A stretch of 33,621 bases of DNA from JAVBMJ01 sp031552535 (GTDB lineage Bacteria; Bacteroidota; Bacteroidia; Bacteroidales; Rikenellaceae). The translations under genes and the position numbers were made by a program. Under the pieces are notes generated by a model. The model searched no databases. It was not told the DNA's origin and worked only from the letters and a program-made list of their open reading frames with translations. Within the stretch, counting starts at the first letter, position 1, and each line of letters opens with the position of its first letter. The DNA lies in the NCBI GenBank assembly GCA_031552535.1, contig JAVBMJ010000021.1:1-33621 (forward strand). Direction: 5' to 3'. Positions 16,422 through 23,953 of this stretch are shown here, piece after piece.

Positions 16422-16694
16422 ATGGCAGCCAACAATCAATCCGAAATCAGATACCTCAATCCTCCCACGGTAGAGGTAAAGAAGAAAAAATATTGCCGTT
16501 TCAAAAAATCGGGCATCAAGTATGTCGATTACAAAGACGGCGAGTTCCTGAAAAAGTTCCTCAACGAGCAGGGCAAACTGTTGCCCCGCCGCCTTACGGG
16601 AACTTCTCAGAAGTACCAGAAAAAAGTGGCACAGGCCGTCAAACGCGCCCGCCATTTGGCGATTCTGCCTTTCGTAACCGATTTGATGAAATAA
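16422..16694 (+). CDS. rpsR: 30S ribosomal protein bS18
   Basis: The 90-residue protein starts MAANNQSEIRYLNPPTVEVK. The conserved core includes KKKYCRFKKSGIKYVDYKDG, LPRRLTGTSQKYQKKVAQAV and KRARHLAILPFVTD, typical of S18. The start at 16422 is chosen because GGAG lies 8 bases upstream, overlapping the rpsF stop. An in-frame start at 16398 would lie inside rpsF and add a meaningless leader. It works with S6 in the small subunit. Confidence 0.97.
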   Translation: MAANNQSEIRYLNPPTVEVKKKKYCRFKKSGIKYVDYKDGEFLKKFLNEQGKLLPRRLTGTSQKYQKKVAQAVKRARHLAILPFVTDLMK

Positions 16695-16712
16695 TTAAAC
16701 GGAAGAATCGAG

Positions 16713-17153
16713 ATGGAAATAATTCTTATAAAAGACGTTGAAAAGCTGGGCTATGCCAACGATATCGTGGACGTGCGCCCCGGCTATGCAAATAACTTCC
16801 TGATTCCCCAGGGATATGCAAAATCGGCCACGGCTTCTGCTAAAAAGGCGCTGGCCGAAAACCTGAAGCAGCGCGCCCACAAGGATGCCAAGATACTGGC
16901 CGATGCGCAGGCGCTCGCCACAAAAATCGAAGCCCAGTCGCTCTCTATCGCAGCTAAGGCTGAAGAGGGGCGTATATTCGGTTCGATCACGGCGGCCAAT
17001 ATCGCCGAGGCTCTCGCAGCCAAAGGTATAGAGATCGACCGCAAGAACATCGTTGTAGACGCTGTCAAGCAGGTGGGCGCTTACGAAGCCGCAGTCAAAC
17101 TTCACCGCGAAGTGAAGGCTACTGTGAAATTCGAGGTAGTAGCGGCAGAGTAA
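16713..17153 (+). CDS. rplI: 50S ribosomal protein bL9
   Basis: The 146-residue protein starts MEIILIKDVEKLGYANDIVD followed by VRPGYANNFLIPQGYA, the classic N-terminal domain of L9. A long connecting helix rich in A, K and E (about 45-75) and a C-terminal domain with GRIFGSITAANIAEAL follow. It is the last gene of the operon, 18 bases after rpsR, and is followed by a strong hairpin at 17255-17288. Confidence 0.97.
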   Translation: MEIILIKDVEKLGYANDIVDVRPGYANNFLIPQGYAKSATASAKKALAENLKQRAHKDAKILADAQALATKIEAQSLSIAAKAEEGRIFGSITAANIAEALAAKGIEIDRKNIVVDAVKQVGAYEAAVKLHREVKATVKFEVVAAE

Positions 17154-17254
17154 CTACGGGCCTCCCGGGAGTGGCGGGCGCCGGAACAGTCAACCGGCCC
17201 GCTTCCGACAACGGGGATGTGCGGTTGTGCACATTGTCTTTGCAATTAATAAGG

Positions 17255-17288
17255 ATCGTTCCCCGATATAGTCGGGGAACGATTTTTT
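17255..17288 (+). terminator. Rho-independent terminator after rplI
   Basis: ATCGTTCCCCGA (17255-17266) pairs perfectly with TCGGGGAACGAT (17272-17283) around a five-base loop and runs into six Ts. The rest of the 17154-17480 gap holds only the ruvB promoter region. Confidence 0.92.
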
Positions 17289-17428
17289 CATACTATTCTA
17301 TCTCTTTCATGCGATCTTTGGCGGTTATTTATGCCGGGAAAGGCGGCGGATAGTGAATCAATGAATGAAATTTGAAATTTTAAAAGGTTTATTATATGGG
17401 TTAGGGGCGGTTGACCGGGAATCTTTGC

Positions 17429-17436
17429 TAATTTTG
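17429..17436 (+). promoter_or_regulatory. TAnnTTTG -7 element for ruvB
   Basis: TAATTTTG lies 45 bases before the ruvB ATG. A TTG at 17411-17413 could be a -33 remnant, although the 15-base spacing is short. An imperfect palindrome around TATATA (about 17453-17470) lies in the leader. Confidence 0.5.
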
Positions 17437-17480
17437 CACAGCCGGGTATTGGTCTTTATATAAGGACCGGTGTTGAAACG

Positions 17481-18494
17481 ATGAGTCGAAAGAGAGATAT
17501 GGCCGGTGCCGAGACCGACCTCGAATTTGAAAACCGCATACGCCCGCAGGAACTGGGCAGTTTCAGCGGGCAGGACAAAATTGTCGACAACCTGACGGTC
17601 TTTATCAAGGCCGCCCTGATGCGCGACGAGCCGCTCGACCATGTGTTGCTGCACGGTCCTCCGGGGTTGGGCAAGACCACTCTTGCCAATATCATAAGCC
17701 TTGAAATGGGGGCGTCGATGAAGGTTACGTCGGGCCCGGTGCTCGACAAGCCGGGCGACCTGGCGGGCCTTCTGACCAACCTTTCGGCGGGTGATGTGCT
17801 GTTCATCGACGAGATCCACCGCCTAAGCCCTATCGTGGAGGAGTATCTCTATTCGGCGATGGAGGATTACAAGATAGATATAGTCCTCGACAAGGGTCCC
17901 GGAGCGCGGTCGATACAAATCGAGTTGAGCCCGTTCACCCTTATCGGTGCCACAACGCGCAGCGGTCTGTTGACAAGTCCGTTGAGGGCGCGTTTCGGGA
18001 TACAATGCCACCTTGAGTATTACGATTCGCGTACATTGACGGGTATCGTGTTGCGGTCGGCACGTATACTCCAGGCTGGAATCGACAGCGAGGCGGCCCG
18101 CGAGATAGCCCTGCGCAGCCGTGGCACGCCGCGGATAGCCAATGCCCTGCTGAGGCGTGTACGCGACTTTGCGATGGTCAAAGCCTCGGGGCATATCGAC
18201 CTCGACATAACGAGGTTTGCTTTGAAGGCCCTCAATATCGACTCGCGTGGCCTGGACCAGATGGACAATAAGATACTGTCGACGATAATAGACAAGTTCG
18301 GGGGAGGACCCGTGGGACTCAACACTATAGCCACGGCTGTAAGCGAAGATTCAGGAACGATAGAAGAGGTCTACGAACCGTTTCTGATAATGGAAGGTTT
18401 CCTGAAGCGTACCCCGCGGGGCAGGGAGGCCACAGAACTGGCATACAACCACCTGGGGATTACGTTTCCGGCACAGGAAAATACCCTGTTCTGA
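17481..18494 (+). CDS. ruvB: Holliday junction branch migration ATPase RuvB
   Basis: The 337-residue AAA+ motor drives branch migration at Holliday junctions with RuvA. Walker A is GPPGLGKT (59-66), Walker B is VLFIDEIHRL with Asp110 and Glu111, and sensor/arginine-finger motifs are in LIGATTRSGLLTSPLRARFG. The C-terminal winged helix contains GGGPVGLNTIATAVSEDSGT and EPFLIMEGFLKRTPRGREAT, both very conserved. Start and length are typical. It is transcribed alone here; ruvA and ruvC are not in the window. Confidence 0.97.
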   Translation: MSRKRDMAGAETDLEFENRIRPQELGSFSGQDKIVDNLTVFIKAALMRDEPLDHVLLHGPPGLGKTTLANIISLEMGASMKVTSGPVLDKPGDLAGLLTNLSAGDVLFIDEIHRLSPIVEEYLYSAMEDYKIDIVLDKGPGARSIQIELSPFTLIGATTRSGLLTSPLRARFGIQCHLEYYDSRTLTGIVLRSARILQAGIDSEAAREIALRSRGTPRIANALLRRVRDFAMVKASGHIDLDITRFALKALNIDSRGLDQMDNKILSTIIDKFGGGPVGLNTIATAVSEDSGTIEEVYEPFLIMEGFLKRTPRGREATELAYNHLGITFPAQENTLF

Positions 18495-18639
18495 TAAGCG
18501 GCGGAATGTACAGCCTTGCCTTTAACGGCTTATTTGAATTGTATTTCCTGCGGGAGTGTCACAAATAGCTGTAAACGCACATATATATAAGGTGCCGGCT
18601 TTGTAATGATACGGTAATGGCCACCGGGATTATTAACGA

Positions 18640-19476
18640 ATGAATGATTATATGAAACGTTTTCTGATTGCAGCATTGTTTCTGTTTGTTTCGTTTGTAT
18701 CTGCGGCCCAGAGTCGCGAAGTCGAGGTACAGGGGGTCACGGGCGAGTATATATGGATGGATAATTCGGAGGTCACGCCTAAGCAGGCTCGTGAGAATGC
18801 CCTGGCCGATGCAAAATCCAGGGCGATGAACCAGGCCGGGGTTGCGGAACGCATCACGGAGGACTTTGTCGTGGTTAGCAACGACCGGGGACAGTCGGGA
18901 GCAGGTTATTCGGGAAGCAGCAGGACAGGAGGTGTGGTGCGTATTTCCAACATGCGCGAAGAAACCGAATTACGTCGCGGAACAGGGTTCAACTATCTGG
19001 TGGTGAAAGTAACGGCCGACTTTACGGTGCGGATATACAATGAGATGCCCGATCCTGAATTCCGTATCAGGGTGGGTGGTGTAGCCAAATCGTATTCGTT
19101 GGACAGGGGTCAGGCGCTACTTACGTTCAATATTACGTCATCGCGCAGTGGCTACCTTAAGATATTTGCGATTCCCGAAAACAATGCCGGAGTGATGCTT
19201 TATCCCAACGCCTATGAGACCAGGGGAATGCTCAATGAGGGTGAACGGGTGTTCTTTCCCACGGTGAAAACGCTCGACTATCCGCTTTCGATCGACGATC
19301 CCGGGGTTTCGGTGGAAACCAACCGGTTGATATTCGTATATACCAAGGACAATGTGCCTTATATGGACGACGTGGTGGATCACCAGGGAGTGCTGTGCTG
19401 GATAGCACGCCTGAAGCCCGATCGCTTCACGATGGTAACGGAAACTTTTATGATAACCCGACAGGGTGCCAGATAG
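18640..19476 (+). CDS. Exported DUF4384-like protein
   Basis: The 278-residue protein has a signal peptide with a hydrophobic core FLIAALFLFVSFVSAAQS. The next part, about 30-135, resembles repeat-type domains of LPP20/FlgT-like proteins (ARENALADAKSRAMNQAGVA, then NYLVVKVTADFTVRIYNE). The second half, about 155-265, resembles DUF4384 (QALLTFNITSSRSGYLKIFA, then IPENNAGVMLYPNAYE and NEGERVFFP), a domain often found in envelope or kinase-associated proteins. Function is unknown. Met5 at 18652 (MKRFLIAALF) is an equally likely start and gives a cleaner signal peptide. The gene converges on porX across a 26-bp hairpin; whether that has functional meaning is unclear. Confidence 0.8.
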   Translation: MNDYMKRFLIAALFLFVSFVSAAQSREVEVQGVTGEYIWMDNSEVTPKQARENALADAKSRAMNQAGVAERITEDFVVVSNDRGQSGAGYSGSSRTGGVVRISNMREETELRRGTGFNYLVVKVTADFTVRIYNEMPDPEFRIRVGGVAKSYSLDRGQALLTFNITSSRSGYLKIFAIPENNAGVMLYPNAYETRGMLNEGERVFFPTVKTLDYPLSIDDPGVSVETNRLIFVYTKDNVPYMDDVVDHQGVLCWIARLKPDRFTMVTETFMITRQGAR

Positions 19477-19490
19477 CCGGGCGGATCGTA

Positions 19491-19546
19491 AAAAATTCAT
19501 CGGGGCCTGGATTTTCTACGGAAAATCCAGGCCCCGATGAATTTTT
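19491..19546. terminator. Bidirectional terminator between convergent exported-protein gene and porX
   Basis: Positions 19491-19516 and 19521-19546 are perfectly complementary (26 bp) around the loop TACG, with an A-run on the left flank and a T-run on the right. It can therefore terminate transcription from both sides. It lies between the convergent stops at 19476 and 19620. Confidence 0.93.
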
Positions 19547-19619
19547 CAGGTTTTGCCGTCGGTTCTAATTCTCCTGGCGCAGTTTAGAGGTTGTCTGAGG
19601 CAAATTTATCGACTGCCCA

Positions 19620-21179
19620 TTATCCCCTTTTAGGTTTGAGTACGATATAGGGGACAATCATCTCCTCCATCGAGATACCTCCGTGCTGGAAGGTGTTTTT
19701 GTAATATCGCACGAACTGGTTCGAATTATTGGGGTAGACAAAGAAATCACGGTTATAGGCGAAAACATAGGTTGATGTAATGTTGCTTTGCGGAAGTTGC
19801 GCATCGATGGGTTTGTTGACCACAAAACACTCCCTGGCGTTGTAGTTCAGATTGCGGCCCGTCTTGTATCGCAGGTTGGTCGAAGTCTCCTTGTCGCCGA
19901 CGATCTTCACCGGGTTGTCTACGCGTATCGTGCCGTGGTCGGTGGTTATGATCACCGTGTGTCCCCTTTCTGACAGCAACTTAAGGATAACGAACAGGTC
20001 GGAATGCTCGAACCAGCTGCGGGTCAGCGACCTGAACGCCGCCTCGTCCTCGGTAAGTTCGCGGATGATCTCCGTTTCGGTGCGGGCATGCGAAAGAATG
20101 TCGAGGAAGTTGTAGACGATGACCGAAAAATCGGCGTCGTATACCCGGCCTATATTTTCGATCAGTTTGCGGCCCGCTTCGGGCCGGACGAGCTTATCGA
20201 AGGTCATTTTATAGTTTTTGCCCGAAGTCTGCAACTGCCGCCGCAGGAAGTCCTCTTCGTAAAGGTTCTTGCCGCCCTCCTCGTTGTCGTTTAGCCAGCG
20301 GTCGGGCATCAGCTTGTCGATGGCCAACGGCATCAGCCCCGCGAATATGGCATTGCGCGCATACTGGGTCGCCGTGGGAAGGATGCTGCAATAAAAATCC
20401 TCGGTGTCCACGTCGAAATACGGGTGCAGAAGCGCATTGACCGACCGCCATTGGTCGTAACGGAAATTGTCGATCAGCAGCAGTGTCGTTTTGGGCGAAG
20501 AATCGACCACCGGAAATATATTGGTCTTCATCAACGTATGCGACATCACAGGAGTATTGGCGTCGCGACGGTTGATCCACTCCAGATACGACGCTTTTAC
20601 GAATTTGGCATATTCGTTATTGGCCTCGTTCTTCTGGTATGAAAGTATCTCGCCGATACTTTCGTCGTTCGAGTCGTCGATCCCTATCTCCCAGTTTACC
20701 AGTTTTTTGTATATATTGGCCCAGTCGTTGAACGTGCGTGCATCGGCAAACGACGACGATATGCGCCCAAACTCGGCGCGGTAATCGGCCGTGATCTGCT
20801 CGGTAACGAGTTGCTGCTGATGGACGTTCTTTTTTATCGACAACAACACCTGGTTGGGGTTTACCGGCTTTATGAGGTAATCGGCGATCTTCGACCCGAC
20901 GGCCTTGTTCATTATATCCTCTTCCTCGCTTTTGGTCACCATTATCACCGGGGTGGTCGGCCTTATCTCCTTGATCCTGGGAAGAGTCTCCAACCCTGTT
21001 ATCCCCGGCATCATCTCGTCGAGTATGATCAGGTCGTAGAGGTTCGTCCGCGCCATCTCAAGGGCGTCGTAACCGTTATTGCAAGTTTCGACATCGTATC
21101 CCTTGTCCCGGAGAAATAAAAGGTGGGGCCTTAGCAACTCTATTTCGTCGTCGACCCAGAGAATTTTAACATTATTCAT
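19620..21179 (-). CDS. porX: PorX-type response regulator with PglZ domain
   Basis: The 519-residue protein has an N-terminal receiver domain: Asp10 and Asp11 in WVDDE, phosphoacceptor Asp54 in LIILDEMMPG, Thr82 in MVTKS and Lys104 in YLIKP. A helical linker follows, then a large PglZ domain of the alkaline-phosphatase superfamily: TTLLLIDNFRYDQWRSVNAL, SILPTATQYARNAIFAGLMP and VIITTDHGTIRV. This is the layout of PorX, which with PorY controls the type IX secretion system in Porphyromonas; relatives are widespread in Bacteroidota, including species where the output is unclear. No DNA-binding domain is present. No T9SS gene or histidine kinase lies nearby. A -7 element and a 10-bp inverted repeat lie upstream. 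Confidence 0.93.
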   Translation of the reverse strand: MNNVKILWVDDEIELLRPHLLFLRDKGYDVETCNNGYDALEMARTNLYDLIILDEMMPGITGLETLPRIKEIRPTTPVIMVTKSEEEDIMNKAVGSKIADYLIKPVNPNQVLLSIKKNVHQQQLVTEQITADYRAEFGRISSSFADARTFNDWANIYKKLVNWEIGIDDSNDESIGEILSYQKNEANNEYAKFVKASYLEWINRRDANTPVMSHTLMKTNIFPVVDSSPKTTLLLIDNFRYDQWRSVNALLHPYFDVDTEDFYCSILPTATQYARNAIFAGLMPLAIDKLMPDRWLNDNEEGGKNLYEEDFLRRQLQTSGKNYKMTFDKLVRPEAGRKLIENIGRVYDADFSVIVYNFLDILSHARTETEIIRELTEDEAAFRSLTRSWFEHSDLFVILKLLSERGHTVIITTDHGTIRVDNPVKIVGDKETSTNLRYKTGRNLNYNARECFVVNKPIDAQLPQSNITSTYVFAYNRDFFVYPNNSNQFVRYYKNTFQHGGISMEEMIVPYIVLKPKRG

Positions 21180-21248
21180 GGCTGGTGTGGATATTTCGAT
21201 TTGTACCGGATTTCGGTGTCTGCCGTTATATGACTAACTGTTTTTTTA

Positions 21249-21256
21249 CAAATTTA
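21249..21256 (-). promoter_or_regulatory. TAnnTTTG -7 element for porX
   Basis: Minus-strand TAAATTTG matches the consensus about 70 bases before the porX ATG. Confidence 0.55.
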
Positions 21257-21274
21257 GTCTGCAAAATAATAAAA

Positions 21275-21303
21275 ATGGATGTAAAAGTAGTAATTACATC
21301 CAT
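21275..21303. promoter_or_regulatory. Inverted repeat overlapping the porX -33 region, operator candidate
   Basis: ATGGATGTAA (21275-21284) and TTACATCCAT (21294-21303) are perfectly complementary with nine bases between. The left half sits about 19 bases upstream of the porX -7 element, where the -33 element belongs, as expected for a repressor or activator site. The rest of 21180-21588 holds no gene I can support. Confidence 0.45.
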
Positions 21304-21535
21304 TGTTAGCGCATGTAATACAATATTTGGCACAATTTTAGAGTTATAATTATCTGAATGGTACTTGTTTCTTACCGCTGTTAAGCGCATAGAATTCCCG
21401 GTTATGCCGCTGAAAACGCCATCTACATGGTTCCAGAGCGTCTGCAGACCGGTTGGCCAATAGGAGAACGGTGTAAAAAATACGTTATCGCTATAAAAAA
21501 ATGTAAAAAGTGATAGCATTTATAAATTATTGGCT

Positions 21536-21543
21536 TATATTTG
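21536..21543 (+). promoter_or_regulatory. TAnnTTTG -7 element for the HU gene
   Basis: TATATTTG matches the consensus 46 bases before the HU ATG in an AT-rich region. Confidence 0.55.
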
Positions 21544-21588
21544 TGATTCGATTGCGGAGGTAAAACTTTTTTTTAAAAATTTTCAAAT

Positions 21589-21870
21589 ATGACAAAGGCT
21601 GATATCGTAAACGAAATTTCGAAAAGCACTGGCGTCGAGAAAGCCCAGGTGCAACAGATTGTGGAAGCATTTATGGAAAGCATCAAGACTTCCATGATCG
21701 GCAAGAACAATGTATACCTCAGAGGGTTCGGTAGCTTCATCATCAAAACGAGGGCTCAGAAAGTGGCCCGCAATATCTCTAAGAACACTACGATCACCAT
21801 TCCTGCACATGACATCCCGGCATTTAAGCCGGCTAAAAGTTTTGCAGTGAAGGTTAAGGGTGCAAAATAA
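21589..21870 (+). CDS. HU/IHF-family DNA-binding protein
   Basis: The 93-residue basic protein starts MTKADIVNEISKSTGVEKAQ. It has the HU dimer core and DNA-binding arm: VYLRGFGSFIIKTRAQKVAR followed by NISKNTTITIPAHDIPAFKP. It coats and bends DNA as a nucleoid protein. It has its own promoter and is followed 23 bases later by a 30-residue basic protein gene, then a hairpin, so the two likely share a transcript. HU and IHF subunits cannot be told apart here; the sequence reads more like HU. Confidence 0.95.
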   Translation: MTKADIVNEISKSTGVEKAQVQQIVEAFMESIKTSMIGKNNVYLRGFGSFIIKTRAQKVARNISKNTTITIPAHDIPAFKPAKSFAVKVKGAK

Positions 21871-21893
21871 TTTTTAATTTAATCTCATCTGTT

Positions 21894-21986
21894 ATGCCAA
21901 GCGGTAAGAAAAGAAAAAGGCATAAAATGGCTACCCATAAAAGGAAAAAGCGTCTGCGTAAAAACAGGCATAAAAAGAAAAAATAG
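21894..21986 (+). CDS. 30-residue Arg/Lys-rich protein, possible bS22/mS38-like (AURKAIP1/COX24) ribosomal protein
   Basis: An ATG 23 bases after the HU stop opens 30 codons ending in TAG at 21984-21986: MPSGKKRKRHKMATHKRKKR, then LRKNRHKKKK. About two thirds of the residues are Lys, Arg or His. The pattern of KM, HK, LR and RHK resembles, from memory, the AURKAIP1/COX24 C-terminal domain (mS38 of mitochondrial ribosomes, bS22 of some bacteria) and small Bacteroidota proteins annotated that way. A ribosome-associated role is therefore inference. It lies between HU and a terminator hairpin at 22011-22041, so it is almost certainly co-transcribed with HU. It is too short for standard gene finders. 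Confidence 0.75.
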   Translation: MPSGKKRKRHKMATHKRKKRLRKNRHKKKK

Positions 21987-22010
21987 GTAGCTTTATCATG
22001 AATGTCATAT

Positions 22011-22041
22011 AAACCTAAAGACCTTTTGGTTCTTTAGGTTT
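22011..22041 (+). terminator. Hairpin terminator after HU and the small basic protein
   Basis: AAACCTAAAGA (22011-22021) pairs perfectly with TCTTTAGGTTT (22031-22041), and the inner CC-TTTT-GG extends the stem. It lies 24 bases after the small ORF. The T-run is short. Confidence 0.7.
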
Positions 22042-22111
22042 ATTGCATTCAGCGCTTTGTGTGTGTGCATGGCTTCGGGGGGTGGCAGTAAGGAACCCCT
22101 ACCAATAAGGA

Positions 22112-23656
22112 ATGAACAATGAACTTATAATCAACGTAACCTCTAACGAGATAACGATAGCGCTCCTTGCCGACAAGCAACTTGTCGAACTCAACAAGGA
22201 GAAGTGTAAGACGGGATTCGCTGTAGGGGATATCTATTTGGGCAAGGTCAAAAAGATCATGCCCGGGCTCAACGCCGCTTTTGTCAATGTGGGCTACGAG
22301 AAGGATGCGTTTATCCATTATCTCGATCTCGGTCCGCAGTTTGTGACTTTGCACAAGGTGGTCAGTTCCCTTCCGGGGCTGAAGAGACCGCTGAAGATGG
22401 AGTCGCTGAAACTCGACCCGCCTATCGGCAAAACAGGCAAAATATCGAGTCATATATCTTCCGGACAAACCATTTTGGTACAGATAGCCAAGGAGGCCAT
22501 TTCGACCAAAGGTCCGCGGTTGACTTCGGATATGTCGCTCGCAGGGCGCCATGTGGTGTTGCTGCCGTTTTCAAACAAGGTCTCGATCTCCCAGAAAATA
22601 CGATCTAACGAGGAACGGAAGCGCCTGAAGAAGATCGTCGATTCGGTATTGCCGAAAAATTACGGGGTGATCATCCGCACGGCGGCCGTAGGCAAGGACG
22701 ACGACGATGTTTCGCAGGACATAAAGTCGCTCATCTCCCGTTGGGAAATGGCTCTCGAGAAGATAAAAACCCAGACGGCCCCCTCGTTACTGCTCGGCGA
22801 GATGAATCGCACCACGACCATCATACGCGACTTGCTAAACGGGTCGTTCAGTTCTATAGTGGTCGACGACACTTCGGTTTACGACGACGTCAAAGAATAT
22901 ATCCGGACGATAGCGCCCGAGAAGGAGAAGATCGTAAAGTTATACAAAGGGACGACTCCCATTTTCGACCACTACGATGTGTCGAAGCAGATCAAGTCGT
23001 TGTTTGCCAAATATGTGTCGCTCAAGAAGGGCGCTTACCTTATTGTCGAGCACACCGAGGCGATGCACGTTATCGACGTCAACAGCGGCAACCGTGCGAA
23101 GGTCGAGGATGACCAGGAACGTACGGCTATGGGGGTTAACCTCGGTGCGGCTGAAGAGATAGCCCGCCAGTTGAGGCTCAGGGACCTGGGTGGTATCATA
23201 GTTATAGATTTCATCGACCTGCATAAGGGGGAGAACCGCCAGGCGTTGCACGACAAGATGACTTCGCTGATGTCGACCGACAGGGCCAAACACACGATAC
23301 TTCCCATATCGAAGTTCGGGTTGATGCAGATAACGCGTCAGCGGGTGCGCCCCGAAACGGCACCAGATGTTACGGAAACGTGCCCGACATGCAACGGGAC
23401 AGGGACGATAGTGCCGTCGATACTTCTCGACCAGCAGATCGAGAACCAGATAGCGTATTTCACATCGGACAAGGGTATGAAATACCTTAAAATCAGGGTG
23501 AGCCCGTTCGTGGAGTCGTACCTGACACGCGGCCTGTGGAGCATCCGCATGAAATGGATGCTACGTTACAAGTGTGTGATAAAAATAACTACAGACCAGT
23601 CGACAGGTTTTGTGGAAACAAAATTCTTCGACCGCAACGACAAAGAACTTATCTAA
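22112..23656 (+). CDS. rng: Ribonuclease E/G family protein
   Basis: The 514-residue endoribonuclease is of RNase G size, without the long C-terminal scaffold of E. coli RNase E. An S1-type RNA-binding region is near the N-terminus (FAVGDIYLGKVKKIMPGLNA, then AFVNVGYEKDAFIHYLDLG). Catalytic acidic residues lie in HVIDVNSGNRAKVEDDQERT and GGIIVIDFIDLHKGENRQAL. The zinc-link motif CPTCNGTG is near residue 424. It takes part in rRNA maturation and mRNA decay. Its stop codon overlaps the left outer arm of palindromic element copy 3, and mfd follows on the same strand. Confidence 0.95.
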   Translation: MNNELIINVTSNEITIALLADKQLVELNKEKCKTGFAVGDIYLGKVKKIMPGLNAAFVNVGYEKDAFIHYLDLGPQFVTLHKVVSSLPGLKRPLKMESLKLDPPIGKTGKISSHISSGQTILVQIAKEAISTKGPRLTSDMSLAGRHVVLLPFSNKVSISQKIRSNEERKRLKKIVDSVLPKNYGVIIRTAAVGKDDDDVSQDIKSLISRWEMALEKIKTQTAPSLLLGEMNRTTTIIRDLLNGSFSSIVVDDTSVYDDVKEYIRTIAPEKEKIVKLYKGTTPIFDHYDVSKQIKSLFAKYVSLKKGAYLIVEHTEAMHVIDVNSGNRAKVEDDQERTAMGVNLGAAEEIARQLRLRDLGGIIVIDFIDLHKGENRQALHDKMTSLMSTDRAKHTILPISKFGLMQITRQRVRPETAPDVTETCPTCNGTGTIVPSILLDQQIENQIAYFTSDKGMKYLKIRVSPFVESYLTRGLWSIRMKWMLRYKCVIKITTDQSTGFVETKFFDRNDKELI

Positions 23657-23937
23657 CCCTAAACCATATAAATGGAGTATTTGTGCTTGCTACAACCGCG
23701 ACTTTTTTGAAAAAAAGTCGCCCAAAAAACTTCAATCATCACTTTATTCCGACATTATAGAAGTTATGTTACAGACAGGAGGCAATCGTTATCATGCTAA
23801 TATTTAATTGCTTCCTGCCTGTAACATAACTTCTGCAAAATCAGAGCAAGGTAAAGATTAAAGGTTTTTGGTGCCGCTTTTTTCAAAAAGCGGCAGTTCG
23901 AGGCGGCACGAATACTCCATTTATATGGTTTAGGGTT
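23655..23937 (+). repeat. Nested palindromic element, copy 3
   Basis: The outer arms 23655-23686 and 23906-23937 are complementary at 31 of 32 bases, much longer than in the other copies. HP1 is 23698-23721 (GCGAC, T-run, A-run, GTCGC). A conserved spacer with ACTTCAATCATCACTTT follows. The inner stem 23759-23786 with 23807-23834 pairs at 26 of 28 bases around a 20-base loop. A second spacer is AATCAGAGCAAGG. HP2 is 23873-23894. The left arm starts inside the rng stop codon, and the right arm ends 16 bases before the mfd ATG. Confidence 0.93.
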
Positions 23938-23953
23938 TATATATTTGTTTGGG

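Noticed and set aside
21226..21519. 97-codon ORF on minus upstream of porX
   Set aside because: It covers the porX promoter and operator-like repeat, has odd composition and no recognisable motif.
23655..23937. Nested elements as retron non-coding RNAs
   Set aside because: Outer inverted repeats and hairpins recall msr-msd RNAs, but no reverse transcriptase gene lies beside any copy.
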